In this document: piece after piece, positions 1 through 8,529 of the stretch
Layout of the letters: the number at the start of each line of letters is the position of its first letter
How positions within the stretch are numbered: position 1 is the first letter of the stretch
Assembly (NCBI GenBank): GCA_017628305.1
Contig: JAGBZI010000021.1
Location: forward strand, 1 to 44,225
Reading direction: 5' to 3'
From: Tidjanibacter sp.
GTDB taxonomy: Bacteria > Bacteroidota > Bacteroidia > Bacteroidales > Rikenellaceae
Length of the DNA: 44,225 bases
Program-made: the position numbers and the translations under genes
Notes under the pieces: generated by a model
What the model saw: only the letters and a program-made list of their open reading frames with translations
What the model was told of the DNA's origin: nothing
The model's database searches: none

Positions 1-646
1 GGCACACGGCGATAGCTGTGGCAGTAGCACCCGTGCCGCAGGCGAGAGTCTCATCCTCCACCCCTCGCTCATAGGTGCGCAGAGCAAGGTCGCCCTCGCC
101 ACGCACCTCCACAAAGTTGATGTTGGCACCGCCTGTGGGGGCAGTCTTTGCGTCGTAGCGCAGGGCTCGGCCGATGCCTACAACATCCATGTCGAGGCTC
201 TCCACACGGCGCACAAGGTGGGGCGAACCGGTGTCGAGCAGCACATCGCCATCGGGACAGAGGGTGACGCTCTCCACATCGGACATGCCGAGCCTCACGA
301 CAGCCTCGCCACCACCTCTACGGAGAATTGTGGCGGTGTGGAGCCCATCGACCGCCTCGAACTGCTTGGTGTCGCCACCGATGCCCAGCAGGTCGGCAAA
401 CCATGTGATGCAGCGGCCGCCATTGCCACACATGGTAGCTTCGGGGCCGTCGGCATTGAAATAGCGCATCGAGAAGTCGGCGCATTGGCTCTCCCCGAGC
501 ATCATGAGTCCGTCAGCACCGATTCCTCGGCGGCGGTCACACAAATAGTGTATCTGTCGGGCTGTAGGCTCGAAATTTGCTCCCCTCTGGTCGAGAAGTA
601 CAAAGTCGTTGCCCGCACCCTCGTATTTCCAAAACTCTAATTTCAT
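1..646 (-). CDS. dapF: Diaminopimelate epimerase DapF, partial (C-terminus beyond the window)
   Basis: DapF converts LL- to meso-diaminopimelate, the cross-linking residue of peptidoglycan and the lysine precursor, in the cytoplasm. The reading frame begins with ATG at 646 (MKLEFWKYEGAGNDF) and runs off the left edge after about 215 residues; the family is usually near 270. Both catalytic cysteines of this cofactor-independent epimerase are visible: Cys73 in MCGNGGRC and the second in ETLACGTGATA at the window edge. A TATATTTG promoter box lies 23 nt upstream, and tamL is divergent. The identification is firm; the missing end cannot be judged. Confidence 0.95.
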   Translation of the reverse strand, partial: MKLEFWKYEGAGNDFVLLDQRGANFEPTARQIHYLCDRRRGIGADGLMMLGESQCADFSMRYFNADGPEATMCGNGGRCITWFADLLGIGGDTKQFEAVDGLHTATILRRGGGEAVVRLGMSDVESVTLCPDGDVLLDTGSPHLVRRVESLDMDVVGIGRALRYDAKTAPTGGANINFVEVRGEGDLALRTYERGVEDETLACGTGATATAIAVC

Positions 647-669
647 AGAAAATCGGTTGTTGTTGCTCA

Positions 670-677
670 CAAATATA
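670..677 (-). promoter_or_regulatory. Promoter -7 box for dapF
   Basis: TATATTTG on the minus strand matches the Bacteroidetes -7 consensus TAnnTTTG and sits 23 nt before the dapF ATG. No clear -33 element was seen. Confidence 0.6.
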
Positions 678-689
678 GATAAATTATTG

Positions 690-697
690 TATATTTG
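690..697 (+). promoter_or_regulatory. Promoter -7 box for tamL
   Basis: TATATTTG (TAnnTTTG consensus) 28 nt before the tamL ATG. It is divergent from the dapF box, with 12 nt between them. Confidence 0.6.
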
Positions 698-725
698 AGA
701 AATTTTTTGGCCCCAAAAGCAAACA

Positions 726-3095
726 ATGTCCCGAGTGCAGCGCCCCATAGTCTACCTTTTGATTCTCATCGCCGCAGTGATGAGCTCGTGTAGCATACGC
801 TCATTGCTGCCCGAAGGGGCCTATGTGCTCACCCAAAACCGTGTGGAGAGCGATAGCTACACTCCTCGCAGCGAGCGTATCACCCCCGAGGAGATTTCCA
901 AGTACATAAAGCAACGCCCCTCGATGGATATCCTCAATGTGCGCGCGTGGCTCTACCTCAACTCCGACCCCAACAGCAAGAACATCTGGCACAACCTGAT
1001 GCGTACGCTGGGCACCCCTCCCACCATCCTCGACACAACACTCACACGACGCAGTGCCGAGAATATTGAGGCCTATGTAGCCTCTCGTGGTTTCTTCGGC
1101 GCCGAGGAGGAGTACTCCTTCTACATGGATCCTGTAAGCCGCACAGCCAAGGTGACCTACAACACCTTTCAAGGCGAGCCCTATCGTATAGCCGAGGTGG
1201 AGTATGACATCGAGGATGGCTACATTGAAAAACTCATCCAAAACGACACTCTCCAAGGGCTCCGACCCGGCAATATCCTCGACATCGAGGCCCTCGGTGA
1301 GGAGCGCGCGGAGCTCACTCGCCGCTTGCGTAGCGAGGGTTTCTATGACTTCACGGAGAGCAACATCGAGTTCAAGGTGGATACCACCCTCGGGAATCAC
1401 AAGGCCTCGGTGGAGATGGTGGTGACGCAACAGGTTGCCGGTTACGACGCACAGGGCAGGCCACAGATGCGCAACAATCCCCTCTATCGTGTGGGCACCA
1501 TCCGTGTGCTTCCCGACTACGACGCGCGAGAGGCGGTTCTCAATCCCCAATATCTGACCACGCTCGACACCCTCGACTACAAAGGTATGGAGATTATCTA
1601 CCATGGCTCACGGCCCAACATCCGCCCCTCGGTGCTCGGTAGGCTCATAAGGCTTCAGAGCGGCTCGATGTATGACGACCAAAAGGTGACGACCACCTAC
1701 GACAACCTTATGGGTGTGGACTATATCCACAGTGCCAACATCCTTTTCTCGCCTGTTGCGGGGGGAGTGATGCGCCCCGTGACCTATGTGGGCGACCACT
1801 GGAGCGATACGGCCGAGACACTCGAGGGTGTGCTCGACTGCGAGATAAGGCTTTCGCCCGCCATGAGGCAGAGCTACAAGGTGGAGCTCGAGGCCTCCAC
1901 AACCTCCAGCTTCTATGGAGTGGCAACAACCCTCGGTTATCAGAACCTCAACCTCTTCCGTGGTGCAGAGCTGTTCGACATGAGCTTCACCTTCGGTTAT
2001 GAACTCCTCAGGGTGGAGGACCCCTCGCTCAACCGCAACTCCACCGAGTTTGGCGGCATGGTGGGTATCACTTTCCCGCAGTTTGTGCTCCCCTTCGACC
2101 TCGACCCCGAGGGTGTGGCCCACAGTCCACAGACGCGCCTCGAGTTCTCCATTAACGACCAAAACCGCCGCTACTACAACCGCGTGCTCTCCAATGTGAG
2201 CTTCGGTTACAGCTGGAACAATGGCCGCAAGAGCTACTTCACCATTCGCCCCTTCGATGTGAGCCTCGTGAAGATGAACTATGTGAGCCCCGTCTTTCTC
2301 GACAAACTGCAAAATCCCTACCTGAGAGATAGTTACACCACCCAGATGATGGCAGGTGTGTCGGGCTCCTATGCCTATGGCACCACCAATGTCACCAACC
2401 AGAGCGACTATACAACCCTCCGCATGGGACTCTCCACAAGCGGAAATGTTATTTCGGGTGTGAAACGCCTGCTGGGGGCAAGCAAGGTGGATGGTCACTA
2501 CACCATGTTTGGCATCCCCTATGCGCAGTATCTGCGTGGCGATGTCACTTGGGCACACTCGCTGAGCCTCGCAAATGGCACCTCACTCGTCTACCGCCTC
2601 TACGGAGGACTCATCTTCCCCTATGGCAACTCCAGCAATGAGTCGTTGCCGGCCGATAGGCTCTTCTATGCGGGAGGTGTTAACAGCATGCGTGGATGGT
2701 CGGTGCGCACCCTTGGTCCCGGCAGTTCGCCCGAGGTGAAGAGTGGCTACCCCAGCCAGTTTGGTAACCTCCGTTTGGAGGCCAACTTGGAGTGGCGCTT
2801 CCCGTTGGGAGGTATCTTCGACGGTGCCGCCTTTGTGGATGCGGGTAATGTGTGGTACACCCCCGGCATTAGGGGTATCCCCGAGGGGGCAGCCTTCAGG
2901 TTTGACACCTTCCTGCCACAGGTGGCGCTCAACACGGGTGTGGGACTAAGGCTCAACCTCAATGTGCTTGTGCTGCGTCTTGACTGGGGTATTCAGCTCC
3001 ATAACCCCGGCAAGCCCGAGGGTGAAAGGTGGGTGATTGCGCGCCCCAATATTCGCAATACGGCGCTTAACTTCGGTATCGGTTATCCGTTCTAA
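726..3095 (+). CDS. tamL: TamL: lipoprotein TamA/BamA-family (Omp85) outer-membrane assembly factor
   Basis: This 789-residue protein has an N-terminal signal with a lipobox (AAVMSSC, Cys22), so it should be lipid-anchored. That is the Bacteroidetes variant of TamA, called TamL, which helps insert proteins or move lipid at the outer membrane. POTRA-like repeats fill roughly residues 40-390. A 16-strand Omp85-type barrel follows and ends in an aromatic residue (NFGIGYPF), as outer-membrane barrels do. The late barrel segment NSMRGWSVRTLGPGS resembles the conserved VRGY-type loop motif of the superfamily. The usual partner TamB is not adjacent. It stands alone between its own promoter and a strong terminator. 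BamA itself is the alternative, but the lipobox argues for TamL. Confidence 0.88.
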   Translation: MSRVQRPIVYLLILIAAVMSSCSIRSLLPEGAYVLTQNRVESDSYTPRSERITPEEISKYIKQRPSMDILNVRAWLYLNSDPNSKNIWHNLMRTLGTPPTILDTTLTRRSAENIEAYVASRGFFGAEEEYSFYMDPVSRTAKVTYNTFQGEPYRIAEVEYDIEDGYIEKLIQNDTLQGLRPGNILDIEALGEERAELTRRLRSEGFYDFTESNIEFKVDTTLGNHKASVEMVVTQQVAGYDAQGRPQMRNNPLYRVGTIRVLPDYDAREAVLNPQYLTTLDTLDYKGMEIIYHGSRPNIRPSVLGRLIRLQSGSMYDDQKVTTTYDNLMGVDYIHSANILFSPVAGGVMRPVTYVGDHWSDTAETLEGVLDCEIRLSPAMRQSYKVELEASTTSSFYGVATTLGYQNLNLFRGAELFDMSFTFGYELLRVEDPSLNRNSTEFGGMVGITFPQFVLPFDLDPEGVAHSPQTRLEFSINDQNRRYYNRVLSNVSFGYSWNNGRKSYFTIRPFDVSLVKMNYVSPVFLDKLQNPYLRDSYTTQMMAGVSGSYAYGTTNVTNQSDYTTLRMGLSTSGNVISGVKRLLGASKVDGHYTMFGIPYAQYLRGDVTWAHSLSLANGTSLVYRLYGGLIFPYGNSSNESLPADRLFYAGGVNSMRGWSVRTLGPGSSPEVKSGYPSQFGNLRLEANLEWRFPLGGIFDGAAFVDAGNVWYTPGIRGIPEGAAFRFDTFLPQVALNTGVGLRLNLNVLVLRLDWGIQLHNPGKPEGERWVIARPNIRNTALNFGIGYPF

Positions 3096-3137
3096 CAACA
3101 CGGCAGGTGGACTGCAAGTTGTTGGGTGAGAGTGGAA

Positions 3138-3180
3138 AAATAGAGCGGGGAGGTTTCCAAGGAACCTCCCCGCTCTATTT
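3138..3180. terminator. Bidirectional terminator between tamL and the ferredoxin gene
   Basis: Perfect 18-bp arms (3138-3155 and 3163-3180) around a 7-nt loop. They are GC-rich in the core and flanked by A on the left and T on the right, so they can end transcripts from both convergent genes. Confidence 0.9.
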
Positions 3181-3194
3181 GGTCTGTCCGTTAA

Positions 3195-3362
3195 TTACAA
3201 CGAGATAGCCTCATTGGGGCAAACAGCCGAGCAAGCACCACACTCGATGCAGGTGTCAGCGTCGATAACATAAACATCGCCCTCCGAGATAGCCTCTACG
3301 GGGCACTCGCTGATGCAGCGACCACAAGCTACACATTTTGCTGGATCAATTTTGTAAGCCAT
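3195..3362 (-). CDS. 2[4Fe-4S] bacterial-type ferredoxin
   Basis: A 55-residue protein, [10 protein letters not shown]... to ...PNEAISL. It carries two complete four-cysteine cluster motifs, [12 protein letters not shown] and [12 protein letters not shown], the signature of clostridial-type low-potential ferredoxins. It would carry electrons in the cytoplasm for enzymes such as pyruvate:ferredoxin oxidoreductase and NfnAB-type transhydrogenases; a NfnAB-like pair lies at 39736-42038. It is a single-gene unit with its own promoter box 44 nt upstream of the ATG and a shared terminator downstream. Confidence 0.95.
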   Translation of the reverse strand: MAYKIDPAKCVACGRCISECPVEAISEGDVYVIDADTCIECGACSAVCPNEAISL

Positions 3363-3406
3363 AGTTGTCTTTGTTAAAATAAAGGTTTAATGTGTTAAAA
3401 GTAATG

Positions 3407-3414
3407 CAAAGATA
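3407..3414 (-). promoter_or_regulatory. Promoter -7 box for the ferredoxin gene
   Basis: TATCTTTG on the minus strand, 44 nt before the ferredoxin ATG, matches TAnnTTTG. Confidence 0.6.
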
Positions 3415-3499
3415 ATCAAAATTTGTTACCTCCTACACCTCTTGCACTTTTATTTTGCACAAACCCTACCAAATAGTAGGTAGTGGGAGATGAAAATTT

Positions 3500-4777
3500 C
3501 TACTTGCCGTTGATGATGTCAAACCTCAGGTAGGGGCGCAATACCTCGGGAACAACAATACCCTCGGGGGTCTGGTTGTTCTCCAGCAGGGCGGCTACGA
3601 TGCGGGGCAGAGCCAGCGAGCTGCCATTGAGGGTGTGACACAGAGCGGTCTTTTTGTTCTCGGTGCGGTAGCGCAGTTTGAGTCGGTTGGCCTGGAAGCT
3701 CTCGAAGTTCGATACGCTCGATACCTCCAACCACCTGCCCTGAGCAGCTGAGTAAACCTCGAAGTCGTAGGTGAGGGCCGAGGTGAAGCTCATGTCGCCA
3801 CCACACAGACGGAGGATGCGGTAGGGAAGGCCGAGAGCCGACACGAGTTTCTCTACATGTGCGACCATCTGGTCCAAAGCCTCATAGGAGGTGTCGGGGT
3901 GGTTGATGCGAACAATCTCCACCTTGTCGAATTGGTGGAGGCGGTTCAGACCCCTCACATCCTTACCATAGGAGCCTGCCTCGCGGCGGAAGCAGGGGGT
4001 GTAGGCGGTGAGGCGGATGGGGAGCTCCTTCTCGTCCACGATGCAGTCGCGATAGATGTTGGTCACAGGCACCTCGGCGGTGGGGACCATATAGAAATTG
4101 TCGGCTGTGGCGTGGTACATCTGACCCTCCTTGTCGGGCAACTGGCCGGTGCCGAAGCCCGAAGCCTCATTAACCATGATGGGGGGCAGCACCTCGAGGT
4201 AGCCTGCCTCGGTGTTCTGGTCGAGGAAGTAGGTGATGAGGGCCCTCTGGAGAGCGGCACCTTTACCTTTATATACGGGGAAACCTGCGCCGGTGAGTTT
4301 CACACCCAGCTCAAAGTCGATGATATCATACTTGGCAGCCAGCTCCCAGTGGGGGAGTGCTCCCTCGCCGAGGGCGGGAATCTCGCCACCCTGACGAACC
4401 ACCACATTATCCTCGGCTGTGCGGCCCTCGGGAACGATGGGTGCGGGGAAGTTGGGAAGCAACACAATCTCTGCGTTGAGCTTCTCGGTGGTAGCCTTCA
4501 GCTCTGCGTCGAGCTGCTTGCTCTCCTCTTTGAGCTGGGAGGTGCGGCCCTTCAGGGCGTCGGCCTCCTCTCGCTTGCCCTGAGCAAAGAGGGCGCCTAT
4601 CTGTTTGGCGGCAGTGTTCTGCTCGGCCAGATTTTTGTCGAGTTTCTGCTGGAGCTCCTTGCGGGCATCGTCGAGGGCAATTATGCGGTCGATGGCCTCT
4701 CGTGCATCCACGCCTTTCACGGCCAGACGCTTAATAGCCAGCTCTTTATCGTCACGAAGTTGCTTGAGTGTAAGCAT
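3500..4777 (-). CDS. serS: Seryl-tRNA synthetase
   Basis: SerS charges tRNA-Ser with serine. The 425 residues match the usual bacterial length. Residues about 30-105 form the charged, heptad-rich region of the tRNA-binding coiled-coil arm. Class II motif 2 is seen as CFRREAGSYGKDVRGLNRLH near residue 265. Motif 3 is seen as GSSLALPRIVAALLENNQ near residue 390. The C-terminus RPYLRFDIINGK is typical. It is monocistronic, starts at ATG 4777, and has a TATATTTG box 31 nt upstream in a region shared with the divergent cyclotransferase gene. Confidence 0.98.
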   Translation of the reverse strand: MLTLKQLRDDKELAIKRLAVKGVDAREAIDRIIALDDARKELQQKLDKNLAEQNTAAKQIGALFAQGKREEADALKGRTSQLKEESKQLDAELKATTEKLNAEIVLLPNFPAPIVPEGRTAEDNVVVRQGGEIPALGEGALPHWELAAKYDIIDFELGVKLTGAGFPVYKGKGAALQRALITYFLDQNTEAGYLEVLPPIMVNEASGFGTGQLPDKEGQMYHATADNFYMVPTAEVPVTNIYRDCIVDEKELPIRLTAYTPCFRREAGSYGKDVRGLNRLHQFDKVEIVRINHPDTSYEALDQMVAHVEKLVSALGLPYRILRLCGGDMSFTSALTYDFEVYSAAQGRWLEVSSVSNFESFQANRLKLRYRTENKKTALCHTLNGSSLALPRIVAALLENNQTPEGIVVPEVLRPYLRFDIINGK

Positions 4778-4808
4778 AGGTAAAAAGGTTTTTATGGTTT
4801 ATCTACCG

Positions 4809-4816
4809 CAAATATA
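4809..4816 (-). promoter_or_regulatory. Promoter -7 box for serS
   Basis: TATATTTG on the minus strand, 31 nt before the serS ATG. Confidence 0.6.
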
Positions 4817-4827
4817 CCAAATTTTGC

Positions 4828-4835
4828 TATCTTTG
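4828..4835 (+). promoter_or_regulatory. Promoter -7 box for the glutaminyl cyclase gene
   Basis: TATCTTTG on the plus strand, 23 nt before ATG 4859. It is divergent from the serS box, with 11 nt between them. Confidence 0.6.
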
Positions 4836-4858
4836 TAATCATCAGACAGACCTTTTTT

Positions 4859-5671
4859 ATGAAACACAGACTATTTATTGTGCTTTTTGCCCTCTCTGTG
4901 GTGGCTTGCAGCTGCGGAGGGGCCACCCAAAAGAGGGGTGGTGGGGCGGCCAAGAGTGAGCCCGCAGCCCCACAACTTAAGCACTACACATATCGCATTG
5001 TGGCCGAGTTGCCCCACTCCACCGACTCCTACACCCAAGGCTTTCTCTACGACAATGGGGATTTTGTGGAGAGCACAGGCGGCTATGGCTCCTCGGTGTT
5101 GCAGCGTGTCAATCCCGCCACGGGCGAGGCTAAAAGCTCGGTGGCGCTCTCGCGCAACTATTTTGGCGAGGGGCTAACCCTGTTGGGCGACAAACTCTAC
5201 CAGCTCACTTGGCGCAAAGGGAGGGCTTTTGTCTACGACAGAGCCTCGCTGCGCAAGGTGGGCGAGTTCTCCTATGTGGGCGAAGGTTGGGGTTTGGCCA
5301 CCGACGGCGAGCTGCTCTACATGTCCAATGGCTCGGGCGAGATTGCTGTGCGCAACCCCAAGAATTTTGAGGTGGTGCGCACAATCCCCGTCACCATAGG
5401 GCGCACCAAGGCTTCGAGCCTCAATGAGCTGGAGTGGATTGGGGGTGAGCTGTGGGCCAATGTCTACCTCACGGACCAGATTTTGCGCATCGACCCTGCG
5501 ACGGGGCGTGTGGTGGGAATCATCGACCTCGCGGAGCTCCAGTCGCCCGCCGACCGTACATACAACACCGATGTGCTCAACGGCATAGCCCACGATCCCG
5601 CAACGGGGACCATCTGGCTCACGGGCAAGAATTGGAATAAGGTATATCAGGTGGAGATTGTCGAAAAGTAA
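4859..5671 (+). CDS. Glutaminyl-peptide cyclotransferase, lipoprotein
   Basis: Plant-type glutaminyl cyclases turn N-terminal glutamine into pyroglutamate. The 270-residue product starts with a lipoprotein signal (LFALSVVAC, cysteine near residue 17), so it is probably membrane-anchored outside the cytoplasm. The body is a five-bladed propeller sequence with the family marks YTQGFLYDNGDFVESTGGYG, FGEGLTLLGDKLYQLTWR, LNELEWIGGELWANVY and VLNGIAHDPATGTIWLTGKN. The M20 gene begins 15 bp later, so the two are likely co-transcribed and may act together in peptide processing (inference). Confidence 0.92.
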   Translation: MKHRLFIVLFALSVVACSCGGATQKRGGGAAKSEPAAPQLKHYTYRIVAELPHSTDSYTQGFLYDNGDFVESTGGYGSSVLQRVNPATGEAKSSVALSRNYFGEGLTLLGDKLYQLTWRKGRAFVYDRASLRKVGEFSYVGEGWGLATDGELLYMSNGSGEIAVRNPKNFEVVRTIPVTIGRTKASSLNELEWIGGELWANVYLTDQILRIDPATGRVVGIIDLAELQSPADRTYNTDVLNGIAHDPATGTIWLTGKNWNKVYQVEIVEK

Positions 5672-5686
5672 GAACCATAAGTCGGT

Positions 5687-6868
5687 ATGGATAATTTGCA
5701 ACAGATAAAGGATGTTGTGGCCGAGCTCCACGAGGGGCTGCTGGCTACCTACTGCGACCTCCATGCCCACCCCGAACTCTCGTTCCGTGAGTGGGGGAGT
5801 GCCGAGCGTATCGCCGCACGGCTGGAGCAGGAGGGTATTGCCCACCAAACCATTGCCACCACAGGGGTGATAGCCAAGATTGAGGGCACGGCCGAGGGTG
5901 CCGACCTTCGCAGGGCTGTGGTGCTGCGTGCCGACATCGACGCGCTCCCCATCGAGGAGGCGACGGGATTACCATACGCTTCCACCAATCGGGGGGTTAT
6001 GCACGCTTGTGGCCACGACCTCCATGCTACCATACTGCTGGGTGCACTCGCAGTGCTCAACCGCTGTCGCCATCTGTTGGGCTGCACCATCTTCGGTCTG
6101 TTCCAACCCGGCGAGGAGCTCAACCCCGGAGGGGCTAAGTTGGTGTTGGGCGAGAACCCCTTTGAGGAGTATGAGGTGGCGGCCGTTGTGGGTAACCATG
6201 CCGAGCCCGAACTGAAGGTGGGCACGGTGGGTATCTGCCCCGGCAAGTATATGGCAGCCTGCGACGAACTCCACTTCACCATCCGTGGTCGTGGTGGACA
6301 CGCCGCTCTGAGGGCGAAGATTGTTGACCCCATACTCCCCGCTGCAAAGCTTATCGAGGGGCTCTACGAGATTCCCGCTTCGGCACCCGAGGGTGTGGGG
6401 ACTACCATTATATCTATTGGCCGTGTGGTGGCCGATGGGGCTACGAATGTTGTCCCCGATGAGGTGAGGCTGGAGGGCACGATGCGCACCTTCGATGCCC
6501 CTTGGAGGGAGCAGATTATGAGCCAAATAACGGAGCTTTGCAGAGGGTTGGAGGAGCGCTATGGCGTAACTGTCGACAACGATTTCGGCGAGGGCTATCC
6601 TGCTGTCTACAACAATCCCGAGCTGGCCTCGAGAGCTTCGGCACTGCTTGCCGAGGTGGGGGAGGTTGTGGCGCTCGGCACCCGACCTACGGGCGAGGAT
6701 TTTGGCTATTACAGCCAGCGCTATCCCTCGATATTCTATCGTGTGGGAGTGGGTCGTGGCGAGGAGGGGACCGCGGTGGGTGCTCTCCATACTGCCACTT
6801 TTGCCCCCGCTACCGAGGCTATTGACCATGGGGTGGTGGCTATGGCGGTGCTGGCTCTACACATCTAA
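5687..6868 (+). CDS. M20 family metal-dependent amidohydrolase (N-acyl-amino-acid or hippurate hydrolase type)
   Basis: The 393-residue protein belongs to the M20D group, which cleaves N-acyl amino acids such as hippurate. Metal-binding signatures are visible: RADIDALPIEEATGLPYAS, the histidine-rich MHACGHDLHATILLGAL, FQPGEELNPGGAKLVLGE with the catalytic Glu pair, and GNHAEPEL. A dimerisation insert follows near FTIRGRGGHAALRAKIVDP. The late PTGEDFGYYSQRYPSIFYRVG supplies another metal ligand region. It has no signal peptide, so it is cytoplasmic. Substrate cannot be read from the sequence. It is 15 bp behind the cyclotransferase gene. Confidence 0.93.
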   Translation: MDNLQQIKDVVAELHEGLLATYCDLHAHPELSFREWGSAERIAARLEQEGIAHQTIATTGVIAKIEGTAEGADLRRAVVLRADIDALPIEEATGLPYASTNRGVMHACGHDLHATILLGALAVLNRCRHLLGCTIFGLFQPGEELNPGGAKLVLGENPFEEYEVAAVVGNHAEPELKVGTVGICPGKYMAACDELHFTIRGRGGHAALRAKIVDPILPAAKLIEGLYEIPASAPEGVGTTIISIGRVVADGATNVVPDEVRLEGTMRTFDAPWREQIMSQITELCRGLEERYGVTVDNDFGEGYPAVYNNPELASRASALLAEVGEVVALGTRPTGEDFGYYSQRYPSIFYRVGVGRGEEGTAVGALHTATFAPATEAIDHGVVAMAVLALHI

Positions 6869-6904
6869 CACCCCATCCATCACGCCCCGCAAAAAAAATA
6901 GTTT

Positions 6905-6940
6905 ACAGTCTACAGACAACAGACAACTGATAACTCAAAC
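6905..6940 (+). repeat. CTGAYAACT-type leader element before the TrmH-family gene
   Basis: A run of degenerate ACAGAC/ACTGATAACT units ending in CTGATAACTCAAA, 5 nt before a GTG start. The same ending precedes the ABC-F gene at 28244, and a looser version precedes rlmB at 30305. Confidence 0.6.
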
Positions 6941-6944
6941 CAAA

Positions 6945-7685
6945 GTGGTTACAAAAGCAGATTTCCAACTTGTGCGTTCGCTCGCCGATAAGCAGGCACG
7001 CACCACCCACGGCCTCTTTGTGGCCGAGGGCGATAAACTCGTGGGAGAGATTGCCTCCGACGGTCGCTACTCCATCGCCCGCCTCTTTGTGACCGAGGGG
7101 TCGAAGGTGTCGCACCCCCGCGCAGAGGTGGTCACTGCCAAGGAGATGGAGCGACTCACGATGCTCAAGAGTGCTCCCCGCTCGTTGGCCCTTGTGGCTA
7201 TCCCCGAACGCCGACTCCCCACCCCCTCCGAGAAGGAGTTGATACTATGCCTCGACGAGGTGCAGGATCCCGGTAATCTGGGCACCATAATCCGTACGGC
7301 CGATTGGTATGGTGTGCGACATATCGTCTGCTCGCCTACCACTGCTGACTGCTGGTCGCCCAAGGTGGTGCAGGCTACCATGGGGGCCTTGCTGAGGGTG
7401 GAGGTGAGCTATGGCAACCTTGATGAGTGGCTCGGAGCTGTTGCCGCGAGGGGTGTGGAGATTTATGCCACCACGCTCGATGGCGAGGATATACACACGG
7501 CACCCATAACGGCCGGAGGTGTGGTGGTTATGGGTAACGAGGGTAGGGGTGTGAGCCCACAGGTGCTCTCGATGGTGAGCCAGAGGCTTTTTATACCCCC
7601 CTTCCCCGCTAATCGCAGGGGGAGCGAGTCGCTCAATGTGGCTATAGCAACGGCCATCGCCCTCGAAAACTTCCGAAATATTTAA
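6945..7685 (+). CDS. TrmH/SpoU-family RNA 2'-O-ribose methyltransferase
   Basis: A SPOUT-class enzyme that methylates ribose 2'-OH in rRNA or tRNA using SAM. The three family motifs are present: CLDEVQDPGNLGTIIRTAD, VVVMGNEGRGVSPQVL and IPPFPANRRGSESLNVAIAT. The N-terminal 90 residues fit the SpoU substrate-binding domain. The open frame extends back into the M20 gene with no family similarity. The likely start is therefore GTG 6945, giving 246 residues beginning VVTKADFQLVRSLADKQAR. No promoter box was seen, so it may be read with the M20 gene 76 bp upstream. The exact RNA target is unknown. Confidence 0.88.
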   Translation: MVTKADFQLVRSLADKQARTTHGLFVAEGDKLVGEIASDGRYSIARLFVTEGSKVSHPRAEVVTAKEMERLTMLKSAPRSLALVAIPERRLPTPSEKELILCLDEVQDPGNLGTIIRTADWYGVRHIVCSPTTADCWSPKVVQATMGALLRVEVSYGNLDEWLGAVAARGVEIYATTLDGEDIHTAPITAGGVVVMGNEGRGVSPQVLSMVSQRLFIPPFPANRRGSESLNVAIATAIALENFRNI

Positions 7686-7835
7686 CCCTAATGTGGCGAC
7701 AATGGCAATTTAACTATTGTCTACCTCAATCCCTCCATTGCCAAGAGCCTTCTGCAATGCTTTTTTGGAGGCGGATGTTTTATGATTCAAGGGGTTGAAA
7801 TACACGAACTTATCTTGTTAGTACTCAAATAGACC

Positions 7836-7866
7836 AAAGGGCCGGCTCGTAGTGAGCCGGCCCTTT
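7836..7866. terminator. Bidirectional terminator between the TrmH-family gene and lemA
   Basis: Perfect 13-bp arms (7836-7848 and 7854-7866) with a 5-nt loop and AAA/TTT ends, placed between two convergent genes. Confidence 0.9.
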
Positions 7867-7887
7867 GTGTAGGGATGTGAAAACCTC

Positions 7888-8472
7888 TTAGAACTCCACG
7901 GTGGGAGCTTTGGCGGCCTCGGGCGATGCTGCGAAGTAGTCGCGGGGCGCGAAACCAAAGAGGTTGCCGATGATGTTGGCGGGGAAGCGACGGGTGTGCA
8001 CATTGTAGCTCCTCACGGCATCGTTGAAGTCCTTGCGGGCCACAGCAATGCGGTTCTCGCAACCCTCCAGCTGGGCCTGAAGCTCCATGAAGTTGTTGCT
8101 GGCCTTCAGCTCGGGATAGGCCTCGCCAATGGCCATCAGGCGACCGAGAGCCGACCCTACGGCACCCTGTGCCTGCTCATACTCGGCGAGCTTCTCGGGG
8201 GTGAGATTCTCGGCATTGATGGCGAGCTGGGTTGCCTTAGCCCTCGCCTCTACCACCTCTTGGAAGGTCTGCTGCTCGTGGGCGGCATAACCCTTAACGG
8301 TGCTCACAAGGTTGGGGATGAGGTCCAGACGACGCTGATATTGGTTCTCCACCTGACTCCATGCGCCATCAATCTTCTCGCTGCGTGTTACGAAACCATT
8401 GTAGGCCGAAACTGCCCACACTACCACCACCGCCACTACGGCAAGGGTGATTACTAATCCTTTCCTTTTCAT
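7888..8472 (-). CDS. LemA family protein
   Basis: The 194-residue protein has one N-terminal membrane helix (VITLAVVAVVVVWAVSAYNG). The LemA domain follows, with the family signatures WSQVENQYQRRLDLIPNLV near residue 38 and ARKDFNDAVRSYN then FPANIIGNLFGF toward the end. LemA proteins are membrane-anchored helical bundles of unsettled function. They are commonly encoded beside TPM-domain proteins, as here, where the TPM gene ends 57 bp upstream on the same strand. The pair probably forms one transcript ending at the 7836-7866 hairpin. Confidence 0.95.
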   Translation of the reverse strand: MKRKGLVITLAVVAVVVVWAVSAYNGFVTRSEKIDGAWSQVENQYQRRLDLIPNLVSTVKGYAAHEQQTFQEVVEARAKATQLAINAENLTPEKLAEYEQAQGAVGSALGRLMAIGEAYPELKASNNFMELQAQLEGCENRIAVARKDFNDAVRSYNVHTRRFPANIIGNLFGFAPRDYFAASPEAAKAPTVEF

Positions 8473-8529
8473 TGTCTATCTGTTTTTAGTTTGTTATAGT
8501 CTAATGTCGCTGAATAGCCTGCCGCCAGC

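Noticed and set aside
6648..6944. N-terminal extension of the TrmH-family gene inside the M20 gene
   Set aside because: The extension is out of frame with the M20 gene, contains no SpoU-family sequence and crosses the repeat leader. GTG 6945 fits the family start.
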